Source of the DNA: Oscillospiraceae bacterium
Lineage (GTDB): Bacteria > Bacillota > Clostridia > Oscillospirales > Ruminococcaceae
Assembly: GCA_021199335.1 (NCBI GenBank)
Contig: JAJQIG010000022.1
Location: 28,612 to 92,611, forward strand
Direction of reading: 5' to 3'
Length of the DNA: 64,000 nucleotides
Shown: one piece after another, positions 26,546 through 34,889 of the stretch
Position numbering within the stretch: position 1 is the stretch's first letter
How the letters are laid out: each line of letters opens with the position of its first letter
Position numbers and translations under genes: made by a program
The notes under the pieces: model-generated
What the model was told of the DNA's origin: nothing
The model's input: only the letters and a program-made list of their open reading frames with translations
Database searches by the model: none

Positions 26546-28222
26546 ATGCTTACTGATATTGAAATTGCGCAGCAGGCAAAAATGCTAAAAATTACGGAAA
26601 TCGCAAAAAAACTCGGCGTTTCCGAGGACGACATCGAACCATACGGTCATTATAAGGCTAAGCTTTCCGAGGAGCTGTATAGGAAAACCGCCGATAAGCC
26701 GAACGGCAAGCTTATCCTTGTCACCGCCATAAATCCAACCCCCGCAGGGGAGGGTAAAACAACAATTTCCGTTGGCCTTGCCGAGTCTATGGCGAAGATT
26801 GGCAAAAAGGCCGTGCTTGCGCTTCGTGAACCGTCGCTTGGCCCTGTTTTCGGAATAAAGGGCGGAGCGGCAGGCGGCGGTTATGCCCAGGTTGTGCCTA
26901 TGGAGGATATAAACCTCCACTTCACGGGCGATATGCACGCCATTACGGCGGCAAACAACCTCCTCTGCGCATTGCTCGATAACCATATGCAGCAGGGGAA
27001 CGACCTCGGGATTGACCAGCGCAGAATTATGATTGACCGCTGCCTTGATATGAATGACCGCGCGCTCAGGAGCATTATAATCGGCATGGGCGGAAGGGTT
27101 AACGGCATTCCCCGACAAGACAGCTTCCGCATAACGGTTGCATCCGAGGTTATGGCTATACTTTGCCTTGCATCCGACCTTGCCGATTTGAAGAAACGGC
27201 TCGGCTCGATTCTCGTTGCGTACAGCTTTGACGGAAAGCCGATTTATGCCCGTGATTTGGGTGCGCAGGGGGCTATGACCGCCCTGCTTAAGGATGCGCT
27301 TAAACCGAACCTTGTTCAAACCTTGGAAAACAATCCCGCAATTGTTCATGGCGGCCCATTTGCAAACATTGCTCACGGCTGCAATTCGCTCAGGGCGACA
27401 AAGCTTGCGCTCAAGCTCGGTGATTACTGCATTACAGAGGCGGGCTTCGGTTCGGATCTCGGCGCGGAAAAATTCTTTGATATAAAATGCCGTTTCGGCG
27501 GATTAAAGCCGTCATGCACTGTACTTGTCGCAACAATTCGCGCGCTTAAATACAACGGCGGAGTTCCCAAGGATGAGCTTTCAAAGGAAAATGTGGAGGC
27601 TCTCCAAAAAGGGATTGTAAACCTCCGAACACATATTGAAAATATGCATAAGTTCGGTCTGCCTGTTGTGGTTGCAATCAATCGTTTCCACACGGACAGC
27701 GATGCGGAGATTGAATACATTAAGAATTTCTGCCGTGAAATGGGCGTAGAGGTCGCTCTTGCCGAAATATTCGCAAAGGGCGGAGAGGGCGGAATCGATC
27801 TTGCCGAAAAGGTTTGCAAAGCCGCCGAGGAAAATGACGGAGCGGCAGGCTTCAAGTATCTGTATGATGAAAAGCTCCCCATTAAGGAAAAGCTGAATAT
27901 AATCGCAAGGGAAATTTACCGCGCGGATGGCGTTAACTTTACTCCGCAGGCTGAAAAGTCCATTAAGGCAATTGAGGAGCTTGGCTTCGGCGAAACCCCC
28001 GTGTGCGTTGCAAAAACCCAATACTCCCTTTCGGATGATCCGACAAAGCTCGGAAAGCCCGAAAATTTCAGCATCACCGTCCGTGATGTTAAGCTTTCCG
28101 CAGGAGCGGGCTTTGTTGTTGCGATGACAGGTGATATAATGATAATGCCGGGTCTTCCCAAAATGCCCGCTGCGCTCAAAATCGACTGCGACAACGAAGG
28201 AAATATTACGGGGCTGTTTTAA
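26546..28222 (+). CDS. fhs: Formate-tetrahydrofolate ligase
   Basis: ATP-dependent enzyme making 10-formyl-THF from formate, a one-carbon entry used by Clostridia for purines and acetogenic-type metabolism. The 558 residues match the family's 556-560. P-loop [11 protein letters not shown] is at about 70-80, then [23 protein letters not shown] and the family block [11 protein letters not shown]. The start at 26546 follows CAGGGGGT by about 9 bases; in-frame ATGs at 26501 and 26519 lack sites. No folate riboswitch is seen in the leader. Confidence 0.96.
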   Translation: MLTDIEIAQQAKMLKITEIAKKLGVSEDDIEPYGHYKAKLSEELYRKTADKPNGKLILVTAINPTPAGEGKTTISVGLAESMAKIGKKAVLALREPSLGPVFGIKGGAAGGGYAQVVPMEDINLHFTGDMHAITAANNLLCALLDNHMQQGNDLGIDQRRIMIDRCLDMNDRALRSIIIGMGGRVNGIPRQDSFRITVASEVMAILCLASDLADLKKRLGSILVAYSFDGKPIYARDLGAQGAMTALLKDALKPNLVQTLENNPAIVHGGPFANIAHGCNSLRATKLALKLGDYCITEAGFGSDLGAEKFFDIKCRFGGLKPSCTVLVATIRALKYNGGVPKDELSKENVEALQKGIVNLRTHIENMHKFGLPVVVAINRFHTDSDAEIEYIKNFCREMGVEVALAEIFAKGGEGGIDLAEKVCKAAEENDGAAGFKYLYDEKLPIKEKLNIIAREIYRADGVNFTPQAEKSIKAIEELGFGETPVCVAKTQYSLSDDPTKLGKPENFSITVRDVKLSAGAGFVVAMTGDIMIMPGLPKMPAALKIDCDNEGNITGLF

Positions 28223-28236
28223 CAGCCCCGCTTTTT
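28210..28236 (+). terminator. Terminator overlapping the fhs stop codon
   Basis: GGGGCTGTT/AACAGCCCC at 28210-28229, followed by GCTTTTTT. The stem contains the fhs stop and lies within the 3' end of the convergent gene. Confidence 0.85.
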
Positions 28237-30531
28237 TGCATAAGAATTAAGCGCCTCCTGATAGAAATCGCAAAGCTCGCTTGCGGTTTCAAGCTTGTAG
28301 CTTTCAACGTGCATCATAAGTCCCTTGCCTGTTTTTACGGGGCGTATAAGAACCCTCCCACGACGGTCGTTTATAACTGCGCCATCATTTCCAACCCTTT
28401 TGTCGGGACAAAGAAGCTCCCGCAGGAGCGCCGAATACCCCCATTTGCCCGAATCAATCGCAATAAAACGGTTTACCTCCGCAAATTCGGGCAGCTCAGC
28501 ACAGGCTTCCTTAAGGCTCAGCTTGTTTTGTGAAAGTATCGAAAGAGCTTTAAGCATAAGAGCTATCCCATCGCAGGGAAAAGCAATCTCAGCCGCAAGC
28601 AGCCTTGCGGCTTTATCTGTATTATCGGCGGAGCAGCCCGAATAACGCAGAACCCTGCATCCGTATTCCTCCGCAAGCCTATCCGCCGCAGATGGGAAAT
28701 TATAGGGCAGTGCAACATCCTTTCCCTGTTTGAAATATTCACGGCAGCAAAGGAGCATAAGCTTGTCGGAGAAAACATATCCCGTTTCTTCGGTATAAGC
28801 GGAGAGCTTTGTTCCGTTTTCATTAATATGGAAAACGATCGACGAACCGTCCTTGCTGTTTATTCCGTCCAAAAGCTCGGAACAAATTTCGGAAACTCGT
28901 TTGCTTGGGGTGTTTATAATTACCCTTATCCCACTAAGCTGCGGGGGAGTTTGTTTTAACAGATGTGTAAGGTAGACCTCCCTTATTTCGGGACAGCTCC
29001 TCATTAATCCAAAGTGGGAGAAGGCGGAGCGGCGGTATTCCCCCCTATTTATTCCCCCTTCGATTATTTTTTCCTCCGCACGGGATAGGTTCAGACCGTC
29101 CGATGAAAAAAACTTCAGCTTTGCGCTTATTCCCGCATCGATATAACAGCCCGCCGACGCGCCGCATATCCGCACACAGTGTGAAAGCTCAGGCTCGGCG
29201 GCATTTCCAAGGAACCACGCTTCTCCCCCCGCCGACATTATTCCCGATGCGAGCGCCAAGGCAAGCGCATGGGCGGCGGAGGTGTTATTACAGCCAATAA
29301 TGATTTTGCGGCCTATCGATGCAAGGGAGCTGCCCACTACGGCGGCGGTTTGGGGAGTTATTATGCCGTTGGTTTCGCCCGTTATGCCCTCATCATCTAT
29401 AACAACGGGACGAGCAAAGCCGTATTTAAGGTCATCGGCGACACAGGCAAATGCCTCGATATGCCTGCCGTTCCACACTCTTACACCGGGATTTACCACA
29501 GCGCTTTCCTCAATGACTGAATTTTCGCCTACCGCCGCCCCCTCGAAAACCGATGCGCCCTCGGAAATCCGCACGGCTTTTCCTATTGCGGCGTGATTAA
29601 GAGTACAATGCTCACCGATGTAAACGCCGTCACCGATTACGCAGCCTATCAGCTTTGAACCCTTTCCGACTGTTACGTTTCTTCCTATAACGCAGCAATC
29701 CTTAATTTTTACGCCGCAAGCGATGTCGGAATTTTCACCAATGCAAAGCTTTCCCTCTGCGGAAATGCCTTTAAAGCGTTTTTCGGCTTCGGCGGCGGTT
29801 ATAACGGTCTTTGGCGTATGCGGATAGAGTCCATTTATAACATCCGCATTAAGGCTTAAAAGGTCATTCGGGGTATAGATATGCATAAAATACCCATTTT
29901 CGGCAACGGCAGGAATTTTTGCGCCCTTTTTCAGAAGCATGGAAATAACATCGGAGCAGATATTCTCGCCATATTCGGGCAAATGTACCGCAAGCTCCGC
30001 ATTTATGACAAATGAACCCGTCAAAATCAAATCGGACGCGCAGCTTTCCTTCGGCTGATTTTCCGAAAGAGCAGTGAGAAGTCCGTTCTCCGTTAGTGCG
30101 GATACCCCCTCCCACGGGCGGGCGGATTTTGTGAGAATAACCGTTATATCGGCATTCCTGTTTTTATGTCCGCAGAGAATGTTTCCGTAATCAAAATCCG
30201 CAAGGGCAGAGCCGTTCACAACAAGAACAGGCTCCTTTCCTTCTATTCCCCTTTCGTTCAAAGCACGTTTCAACGCGCCCGATGTTCCCTCGTCAGGCGA
30301 TGAAAAGGACAGCATGGGAATATCGGGTCGGTTTTCGTCAAAATGGTCGGCGATTGCCCTTGAGGAACGGTCAGCGGCTATAATTATATCGGAAAAGCCG
30401 CATTTATTAAGTCCGCCGACTATATATTCAATAAGCGGAACATTGCACACGCCAAGCATTGCTTTTGGCATTGAACAGGTTAACGGACGCATACGAAGTC
30501 CGTCGCCTCCTGCAAGGATAACAGCAGTCAT
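28219..30531 (-). CDS. Nucleotidyltransferase / left-handed beta-helix / phosphomannomutase-like fusion
   Basis: 770-residue fusion of the Mpg1 type. Residues 1-230 are a sugar-nucleotide pyrophosphorylase domain with the signature [13 protein letters not shown] and the lysine in PKAML. Residues about 250-375 form a left-handed beta-helix of hexapeptide repeats ([26 protein letters not shown] and following). Residues about 385-770 resemble a phosphomannomutase, but the metal loop expected as DGDxDR reads NENGTK and the phosphoserine loop reads [10 protein letters not shown], so phosphomutase activity is doubtful. Probably makes an NDP-sugar for wall or exopolysaccharide. The start at 30531 follows GGAGGT by 7 bases; the frame is open to 30582. 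Confidence 0.85.
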   Translation of the reverse strand: MTAVILAGGDGLRMRPLTCSMPKAMLGVCNVPLIEYIVGGLNKCGFSDIIIAADRSSRAIADHFDENRPDIPMLSFSSPDEGTSGALKRALNERGIEGKEPVLVVNGSALADFDYGNILCGHKNRNADITVILTKSARPWEGVSALTENGLLTALSENQPKESCASDLILTGSFVINAELAVHLPEYGENICSDVISMLLKKGAKIPAVAENGYFMHIYTPNDLLSLNADVINGLYPHTPKTVITAAEAEKRFKGISAEGKLCIGENSDIACGVKIKDCCVIGRNVTVGKGSKLIGCVIGDGVYIGEHCTLNHAAIGKAVRISEGASVFEGAAVGENSVIEESAVVNPGVRVWNGRHIEAFACVADDLKYGFARPVVIDDEGITGETNGIITPQTAAVVGSSLASIGRKIIIGCNNTSAAHALALALASGIMSAGGEAWFLGNAAEPELSHCVRICGASAGCYIDAGISAKLKFFSSDGLNLSRAEEKIIEGGINRGEYRRSAFSHFGLMRSCPEIREVYLTHLLKQTPPQLSGIRVIINTPSKRVSEICSELLDGINSKDGSSIVFHINENGTKLSAYTEETGYVFSDKLMLLCCREYFKQGKDVALPYNFPSAADRLAEEYGCRVLRYSGCSADNTDKAARLLAAEIAFPCDGIALMLKALSILSQNKLSLKEACAELPEFAEVNRFIAIDSGKWGYSALLRELLCPDKRVGNDGAVINDRRGRVLIRPVKTGKGLMMHVESYKLETASELCDFYQEALNSYAKKRGC

Positions 30532-30676
30532 AAAAATACCTCCGTGGTTTGTTTTGAGGATATTATTGGCATTTTTTCGCAAAATATACTGTTATGAAAG
30601 CGTTAGCCGCTTACATGGATTTTTGTTTCATGCTTTCAAGCGCAGACGTAACGTTAATATTTAAAAGGATGAAACA

Positions 30677-30802
30677 TTGGGGGAATTTAAAAAAAAACGG
30701 TCCTTTTATTGTGGAGATTATGCGTATTTCGCCGCTTTTTACAGATTGCGGAGACGGCGGAACGCCGACAGGACAATTTCGGTGAAGAACGAGTCGGTTT
30801 GA
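30677..30802 (+). CDS. Candidate 41-residue basic small protein
   Basis: TTG start preceded by AAAGGATG at 4-6 bases, opening just after an in-frame TAA. The product begins LGEFKKKRSFYCGDYAYFAA and then has an Arg-rich stretch (RLRRRR) and the end TISVKNESV. It matches no family I know. Its support is only the ribosome site and the terminator downstream. It could equally be part of a non-coding RNA. Confidence 0.3.
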   Translation: MGEFKKKRSFYCGDYAYFAAFYRLRRRRNADRTISVKNESV

Positions 30803-30924
30803 AGCAACAATATCTCAAAGGAAATTACAATCGGTGATGCAAATAATTCTCCGATTGGGCTTAGCAAAATCTATATGCCCGATTTCGGAACACATAGGGT
30901 TGAATAATGCTTATCGAAGCCCGA

Positions 30925-30975
30925 AAATATCGTATGCGGTTCGCAAAAAACACCGTCTGCATACGATATTTTTTT
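30925..30975 (+). terminator. Strong terminator with no annotated upstream gene
   Basis: AAATATCGTATGC (30925-30937) pairs perfectly with GCATACGATATTT (30959-30971), followed by TTTT. A plus-strand transcript should therefore arise within the preceding 390 bases. Confidence 0.8.
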
Positions 30976-31128
30976 CACATAAACAATTCGGACGCTGTAT
31001 ATCCACAAAATGACGGTATAAGGGCGGGCTGATTTTGTGCAAAACGCTGAAAGTTGAATTTTGATGCAACAAAATGAACCTTTTTTGCCACTATTTATAT
31101 GACAGGTCTTTTAAGGGAGAAGATTTTG

Positions 31129-31137
31129 TGGTATAAT
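31129..31137 (+). promoter_or_regulatory. Extended -10 promoter for the sigma factor gene
   Basis: TGG TATAAT, with TATAAT at 31132-31137, about 62 bases before the TTG start. No good -35 lies at 17 bases (TTTTAA at 31109), so it may need an activator. Confidence 0.5.
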
Positions 31138-31198
31138 GTTATTATTAATCAGTTTGCCTGTTGGCAATGCCCTTAGGCGAATGAGAGGTGATAACTGC

Positions 31199-31735
31199 TT
31201 GAACAGTACAAACTTCAGTGAGTGCGTGAAAAAGGCGCGTGACGGCAATGCCGATGCGTTCGCCGAGCTATACGCCCTCGTTTACAAGGATTTATACCGC
31301 ATTGCTCTTATAAACCTTAATAATAATCAGCACGATGCTTCCGATGTGGTTAGCGACACTGTCCTCGAAGCGTATTCTTCCATAAAAAAATTAAGAGATG
31401 AATCAGCTTTTAAAGCCTGGATAACCAAAATTCTTACTGTAAAGATAAAAAACAAGCAGAAGGAATATATAGAAAGAAATAATTTCCGGCAGGAGCTTGA
31501 TACCCTCGATGATGTAGAACAAGAGAAATCCAAGGAGATAGATTATAACGGATTGGAAATAATGGAAGAGTTCGCTAAACTGGGCAAGGAAGACAGACTT
31601 GTTTTATCCCTAAGCGTTGTTTCGGGATATAAAAGCGAAGAGATCGCCAAAATGCTCGGTGTATCTGCAAACACCGTTCGTTCAAAGGCGGCAAGAGCTA
31701 AGATAAAGCTGAAACAATTGCTTTCGGAACGCTGA
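31199..31735 (+). CDS. ECF-type RNA polymerase sigma factor
   Basis: 178-residue group 4 sigma factor. Region 2 covers about 15-85 (DAFAELYALVYKDLYRIAL, DASDVVSDTVLEAYSSIKKL, SAFKAWITKI) and region 4 about 120-175 (RLVLSLSVVSGYKSEEIAKMLGVSANTVRSKAARAKIKL, a clear helix-turn-helix). It would direct RNA polymerase to its own regulon, with the next gene as likely membrane partner. The TTG at 31199 is chosen because GAGAGGTGAT lies 8 bases upstream; ATGs at 31136 and 31181 lack sites. Stop and next start are 20 bases apart. Confidence 0.88.
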   Translation: MNSTNFSECVKKARDGNADAFAELYALVYKDLYRIALINLNNNQHDASDVVSDTVLEAYSSIKKLRDESAFKAWITKILTVKIKNKQKEYIERNNFRQELDTLDDVEQEKSKEIDYNGLEIMEEFAKLGKEDRLVLSLSVVSGYKSEEIAKMLGVSANTVRSKAARAKIKLKQLLSER

Positions 31736-31754
31736 TGGAAAGGAGGTTGGAATT

Positions 31755-33797
31755 ATGACGTTTGAAGAAAAACTTAATGAGCTGATAAGCGAGGTTGAGG
31801 TTCCCGATGAACTCTCACCCGAAAATATTGCATTAATGCTTAAAGCCAAAAATGCACAGTCCAAAATGGAAGCGGAACACAGAAATATAAAATCCGCTCC
31901 TTCAGTCACTGCACAACGACGTACCATTATTTTAAGGACTGCAGCGGGAGCGGCAGCCTGCGCGGTTTTTGCGGCAGGTATGATTGCCTTTAACAAGCAG
32001 GATAACGATGTCGGTCAAATTGAGGATCAGATTGACTACAGCGCAGTTTCCCCCGAAAATTATGACGATCTTTACAACATCTATACGGGAATTTACCTTG
32101 ACGGCGATTCCTCCAACGAGGAACAGACGGATACAACGAATTCCGAAACGGATGATGATTTAAGTCCTGCTATTGCCCAGACCGAACCCGAACCGGAGGA
32201 AACCCTTTCGGAGCTTTCATCCTATGATTTTTCAGGGTCGGCGGACGGCAGAGTTTCCGAAGCGGATATTGTTAAATCCGACGGAACAAATCTTTATTGT
32301 ATCTCAAACGGCAAGCTTTATATCGTTTCCCTTGAAACAATGGAAGTTGTTGCCGAGGTTGAGAACAAGCTCAACCCTCCCGTTGAACTTTTTATCGCAG
32401 GAGATACGCTCATTCTTGTTTCCACGGAAACGGAGGAGGTTCAGATTACAGACATCTCCGATTCCGCCGAAGATTCCGACAGTTCACCGTCCGACACTTC
32501 TCAAACGGAGCCCGATGTTCCAGCAGAGGCTTCCGACACTTACTCCGATTCGGACAGTAACCGCATAACTTCCAACTCGGTAAACCGCACAAATGTTGTT
32601 GTTGACTTCTACAACATCAGTGATAAGACAAATCCTATTTTAACCACTACCTATAAACAAAACGGAAAATATACATCCTCAAAAATAGTGGGCGATACTC
32701 TTTATACCGTGACGGGCTATTCGGATTACCGCACAGCTCCCCTCGATAAGGAATCGGGACTTGACAGCTATGTTCCCGCATATTCCATCGGAGGAAACAA
32801 GCAGTATGTTGCGGCGGGCGATATAATTATTCCGTCAAATGCGAACAGCACGGATTATACGGTTGTTTCCGCAATCGATATAAGCACGCCTTATGTGACA
32901 TCCGCAACGGTTAAGGCAGTCCTCGGCAGCAGCAAAAATGTATACTGCTCCGCTGATACGCTTTACATCGTCGGCGTCGGTAAGAGCGACAATGATTCGG
33001 ATTACAGCATAATTACGAGCTTCGACCTTTCCGCTCCCGATGGAATAAGCTACAAAGCAAGCGGTTCTGTCGCAGGTAAGGTTATAAGCCCGTACAGCAT
33101 GAATGAATATAACGGACTTTTCCGCATTGCTGCCGAGCTTAACGATGAAGACGGTCGCTCGGTTTCAGCGTATGTCCTTGATGAAACCCTTACGGTTGTT
33201 AACAGTGCGGGTAAGCTTCTTCCCGGGGAATCGGTTTCCGCCGTTCGCTTTGAAGAAAATTACGCAAGCTTTTACACAGACAGCAGCGAGCCTGCGCTTG
33301 TAATAGATTTATCAAGCAATCCCCCCGTTCAAACTCAGTCCCTTGCAGGAACATCCGCTTACCTTTACAGCTTTTCGGATGATAAACTCCTCGGACTTGG
33401 GGAAAGCGACGACGGTTCGGCTCTTACTCTTACAATGTACAACGCAGAAAACGGACTTATGCTCAATACAGTGACCTTTGCGGATGATTTGGGAGATATA
33501 AATTCAAAGGCTCTCACCGACAGAAGGGTTCTCCTTATCGACTCCGAAAAGGGAATCATTGGCGTTCCCGTTTACAGCCATATGGAATTCGGCACTCAAA
33601 ACAGGTATTATGTTTTCGAGTATAATGATGAGGCAGGCTTTGTTGCAAAGGGAACGATTGAATATAACGATCTTGACGACAGCAGCATTTTTGAACGCGC
33701 CTCAATTGAAGATGATATGCTCTATATTGTGGGCAAAACAAGAATTGTATCGGTTCAACTCAGTGACCTCAAGGTTGTTGATGTAATTGATTTCTGA
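31755..33797 (+). CDS. Membrane-anchored beta-propeller protein, probable anti-sigma factor
   Basis: 680 residues. The N-terminal cytoplasmic part (FEEKLNELISEVEVPDELSPENIALML, about 3-30) resembles short anti-sigma regions. One membrane helix spans about 58-79 (ILRTAAGAAACAVFAAGMIAF). A low-complexity acidic linker (about 95-155) leads to a C-terminal-type beta-propeller domain (COG4880/PF09826-like). That domain has repeated strands such as YIVSLETMEVVAEVENK, VVDFYNISDKTNPILTTTYKQNG and LYTVTGYSDYRT. It is transcribed right behind the sigma gene (GGAGG site), so a role in sensing an external cue and holding or releasing the sigma factor is inferred. Confidence 0.85.
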   Translation: MTFEEKLNELISEVEVPDELSPENIALMLKAKNAQSKMEAEHRNIKSAPSVTAQRRTIILRTAAGAAACAVFAAGMIAFNKQDNDVGQIEDQIDYSAVSPENYDDLYNIYTGIYLDGDSSNEEQTDTTNSETDDDLSPAIAQTEPEPEETLSELSSYDFSGSADGRVSEADIVKSDGTNLYCISNGKLYIVSLETMEVVAEVENKLNPPVELFIAGDTLILVSTETEEVQITDISDSAEDSDSSPSDTSQTEPDVPAEASDTYSDSDSNRITSNSVNRTNVVVDFYNISDKTNPILTTTYKQNGKYTSSKIVGDTLYTVTGYSDYRTAPLDKESGLDSYVPAYSIGGNKQYVAAGDIIIPSNANSTDYTVVSAIDISTPYVTSATVKAVLGSSKNVYCSADTLYIVGVGKSDNDSDYSIITSFDLSAPDGISYKASGSVAGKVISPYSMNEYNGLFRIAAELNDEDGRSVSAYVLDETLTVVNSAGKLLPGESVSAVRFEENYASFYTDSSEPALVIDLSSNPPVQTQSLAGTSAYLYSFSDDKLLGLGESDDGSALTLTMYNAENGLMLNTVTFADDLGDINSKALTDRRVLLIDSEKGIIGVPVYSHMEFGTQNRYYVFEYNDEAGFVAKGTIEYNDLDDSSIFERASIEDDMLYIVGKTRIVSVQLSDLKVVDVIDF

Positions 33798-33817
33798 AAT
33801 TAAAGAAATATTTACTG

Positions 33818-33857
33818 CCGAGGTTTCCGCACAAGTCGGAAATCTCGGTTTTATTTT
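33818..33857 (+). terminator. Terminator after the beta-propeller gene
   Basis: CCGAGGTTTCCG (33818-33829) pairs with CGGAAATCTCGG (33837-33848), one G-U, followed by TTTTATTTT. Confidence 0.85.
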
Positions 33858-33876
33858 ACAAAAATCTTTTGGCGTA

Positions 33877-33929
33877 TAAAAAAACACACTACCGAAAAAT
33901 CATTTGTTTTCGGTAGTGTAAATTTTTTT
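33877..33929. terminator. Bidirectional terminator between the propeller gene and thiT
   Basis: ACACTACCGAAAA (33886-33898) pairs perfectly with TTTTCGGTAGTGT (33907-33919). AAATTTTTTT follows on the plus side, and a run of A residues precedes it, giving GTGTTTTTTT on the minus strand for thiT. Confidence 0.85.
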
Positions 33930-33943
33930 CTATGTAATTAACG

Positions 33944-34537
33944 TCAGGCCGAAACGCCGGTCTTTTTCCTTTTGAGGTCTGCGCTTCTGAAATCAACCGC
34001 AAGCGCAAGGGCAGCCGTTCCTATAACGGTAACAATACATTCGGCAAGCATATATGAGCCGTTGTATGTAAGGCTGTAAACCCATACTCCCGACCAGCCT
34101 TCCGCATAATCTCCCCAGATTGTTACGCCCGAAATAAAGTGGCAGATAAAGCGCATAGCCGATGCAGCTGCCGCACCCGCTCCGATTGCAAGCGACTGAT
34201 TTTTAATCGACTTCCTGAAAATCGCTCCGCCAAGGCCGAGAACTGCAAACGCAATAAGATAATCCATAAAAATCAGGATGAGATACGCCGCCATTCCTTT
34301 TACATATGCAAAGTTTCCAAGACCCTGCAAAAGCATTTGAAGCAAACCGTAGACCATTCCCGAAAAGGTTCCCCATTTAGCGCCGTGGCGAAAGCCGATG
34401 ATAACAATAGGAACCTGGCTAAACGCGGTTATTGAGCCGCCCATTGGAAGCGTAAACACCTGAATATAGGATAGCACTGTTGCAAGGGCAATCATTATGG
34501 CGGCTTCGGTTAATTTTCTTGTTTTTGAAATTTCCAT
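33944..34537 (-). CDS. thiT: Thiamine ECF transporter substrate-binding subunit ThiT
   Basis: 197-residue S-component importing thiamine through a shared ECF module. Five to six hydrophobic helices. The start SKTRKLTEAAIMIALATVLSYIQVFTLPMGGSITAFSQVPI is characteristic, and the late MRFICHFISGVTIWGDYA block holds the thiamine-contact region of ThiT. The upstream TPP riboswitch confirms the substrate. A ribosome site (AAGGAG) precedes the ATG at 34537. Confidence 0.95.
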   Translation of the reverse strand: MEISKTRKLTEAAIMIALATVLSYIQVFTLPMGGSITAFSQVPIVIIGFRHGAKWGTFSGMVYGLLQMLLQGLGNFAYVKGMAAYLILIFMDYLIAFAVLGLGGAIFRKSIKNQSLAIGAGAAAASAMRFICHFISGVTIWGDYAEGWSGVWVYSLTYNGSYMLAECIVTVIGTAALALAVDFRSADLKRKKTGVSA

Positions 34538-34569
34538 ACTGAAAATTCTCCTTAAAAAATATTATTTTG

Positions 34570-34607
34570 AAAAGAAAAGCGCCCTGAAAGCGATGCTGAC
34601 AGGGCGC
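34570..34607 (-). terminator. TPP riboswitch expression-platform terminator
   Basis: On the minus strand GCGCCCTG (34607-34600) pairs with CAGGGCGC (34586-34579), followed by TTTTCTTTT. Confidence 0.85.
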
Positions 34608-34659
34608 AATAACACGCACAACCATTCCCACAGCAAGAAAAACACTCACTGCGGCAAAA

Positions 34660-34763
34660 ATCTTCCTCCGTCGGCATTATCCGAATCAGGTCAACGGGTC
34701 GAAACGTACTCTCGCTTCCTCTCAGCCTTACAATTTCCTCATATAGGAAATAAAAGCTCCCCT
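34660..34763 (-). ncRNA. TPP riboswitch (THI element)
   Basis: On the minus strand the sequence GGGGAGC starts near 34762. GGCTGAGA, GACCCGTTGACCTGATTCGG and ATAATGCCGACGGAGGAA follow, the hallmark THI cores, with the usual CTGAGA and GACCTGAT segments. It lies between its promoter and the terminator before thiT. Confidence 0.97.
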
Positions 34764-34778
34764 ATTCAATTCCCTACT

Positions 34779-34807
34779 ATGATAGCACAGTTTAAGCGCA
34801 AAGTCAA
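34779..34807 (-). promoter_or_regulatory. Promoter of the TPP riboswitch-thiT transcript
   Basis: Minus strand TTGACT (34807-34802), 17-base spacer, TATCAT (34784-34779). Confidence 0.75.
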
Positions 34808-34889
34808 TGGTAATTTTTGCAGAATATGGACTTGCTTTTTCGGCATATCTATTTTAAAAGGACTATTCATGATATAAGGGAGGGTTCAT

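Larger units (their letters stand above)
30532..31198. other. 667-bp intergenic region with an orphan terminator
   Basis: Divergent genes flank it: the fusion gene reading left and the sigma factor reading right. It contains a plus-strand terminator at 30925-30975 that no annotated gene needs, a candidate 41-residue ORF, a TGAAAGC/GCTTTCA inverted repeat (30595-30601 with 30634-30640) and the sigma-factor promoter. A 63-codon ATG frame at 30594-30785 has no ribosome site. A 60-residue frame from about 30835 would run through the terminator hairpin and is unlikely. Confidence 0.5.

Noticed and set aside
30594..30785. 63-residue ATG frame upstream of the sigma gene
   Set aside because: No ribosome site; the shorter 41-residue frame has a better one, and the region is best treated as unresolved.
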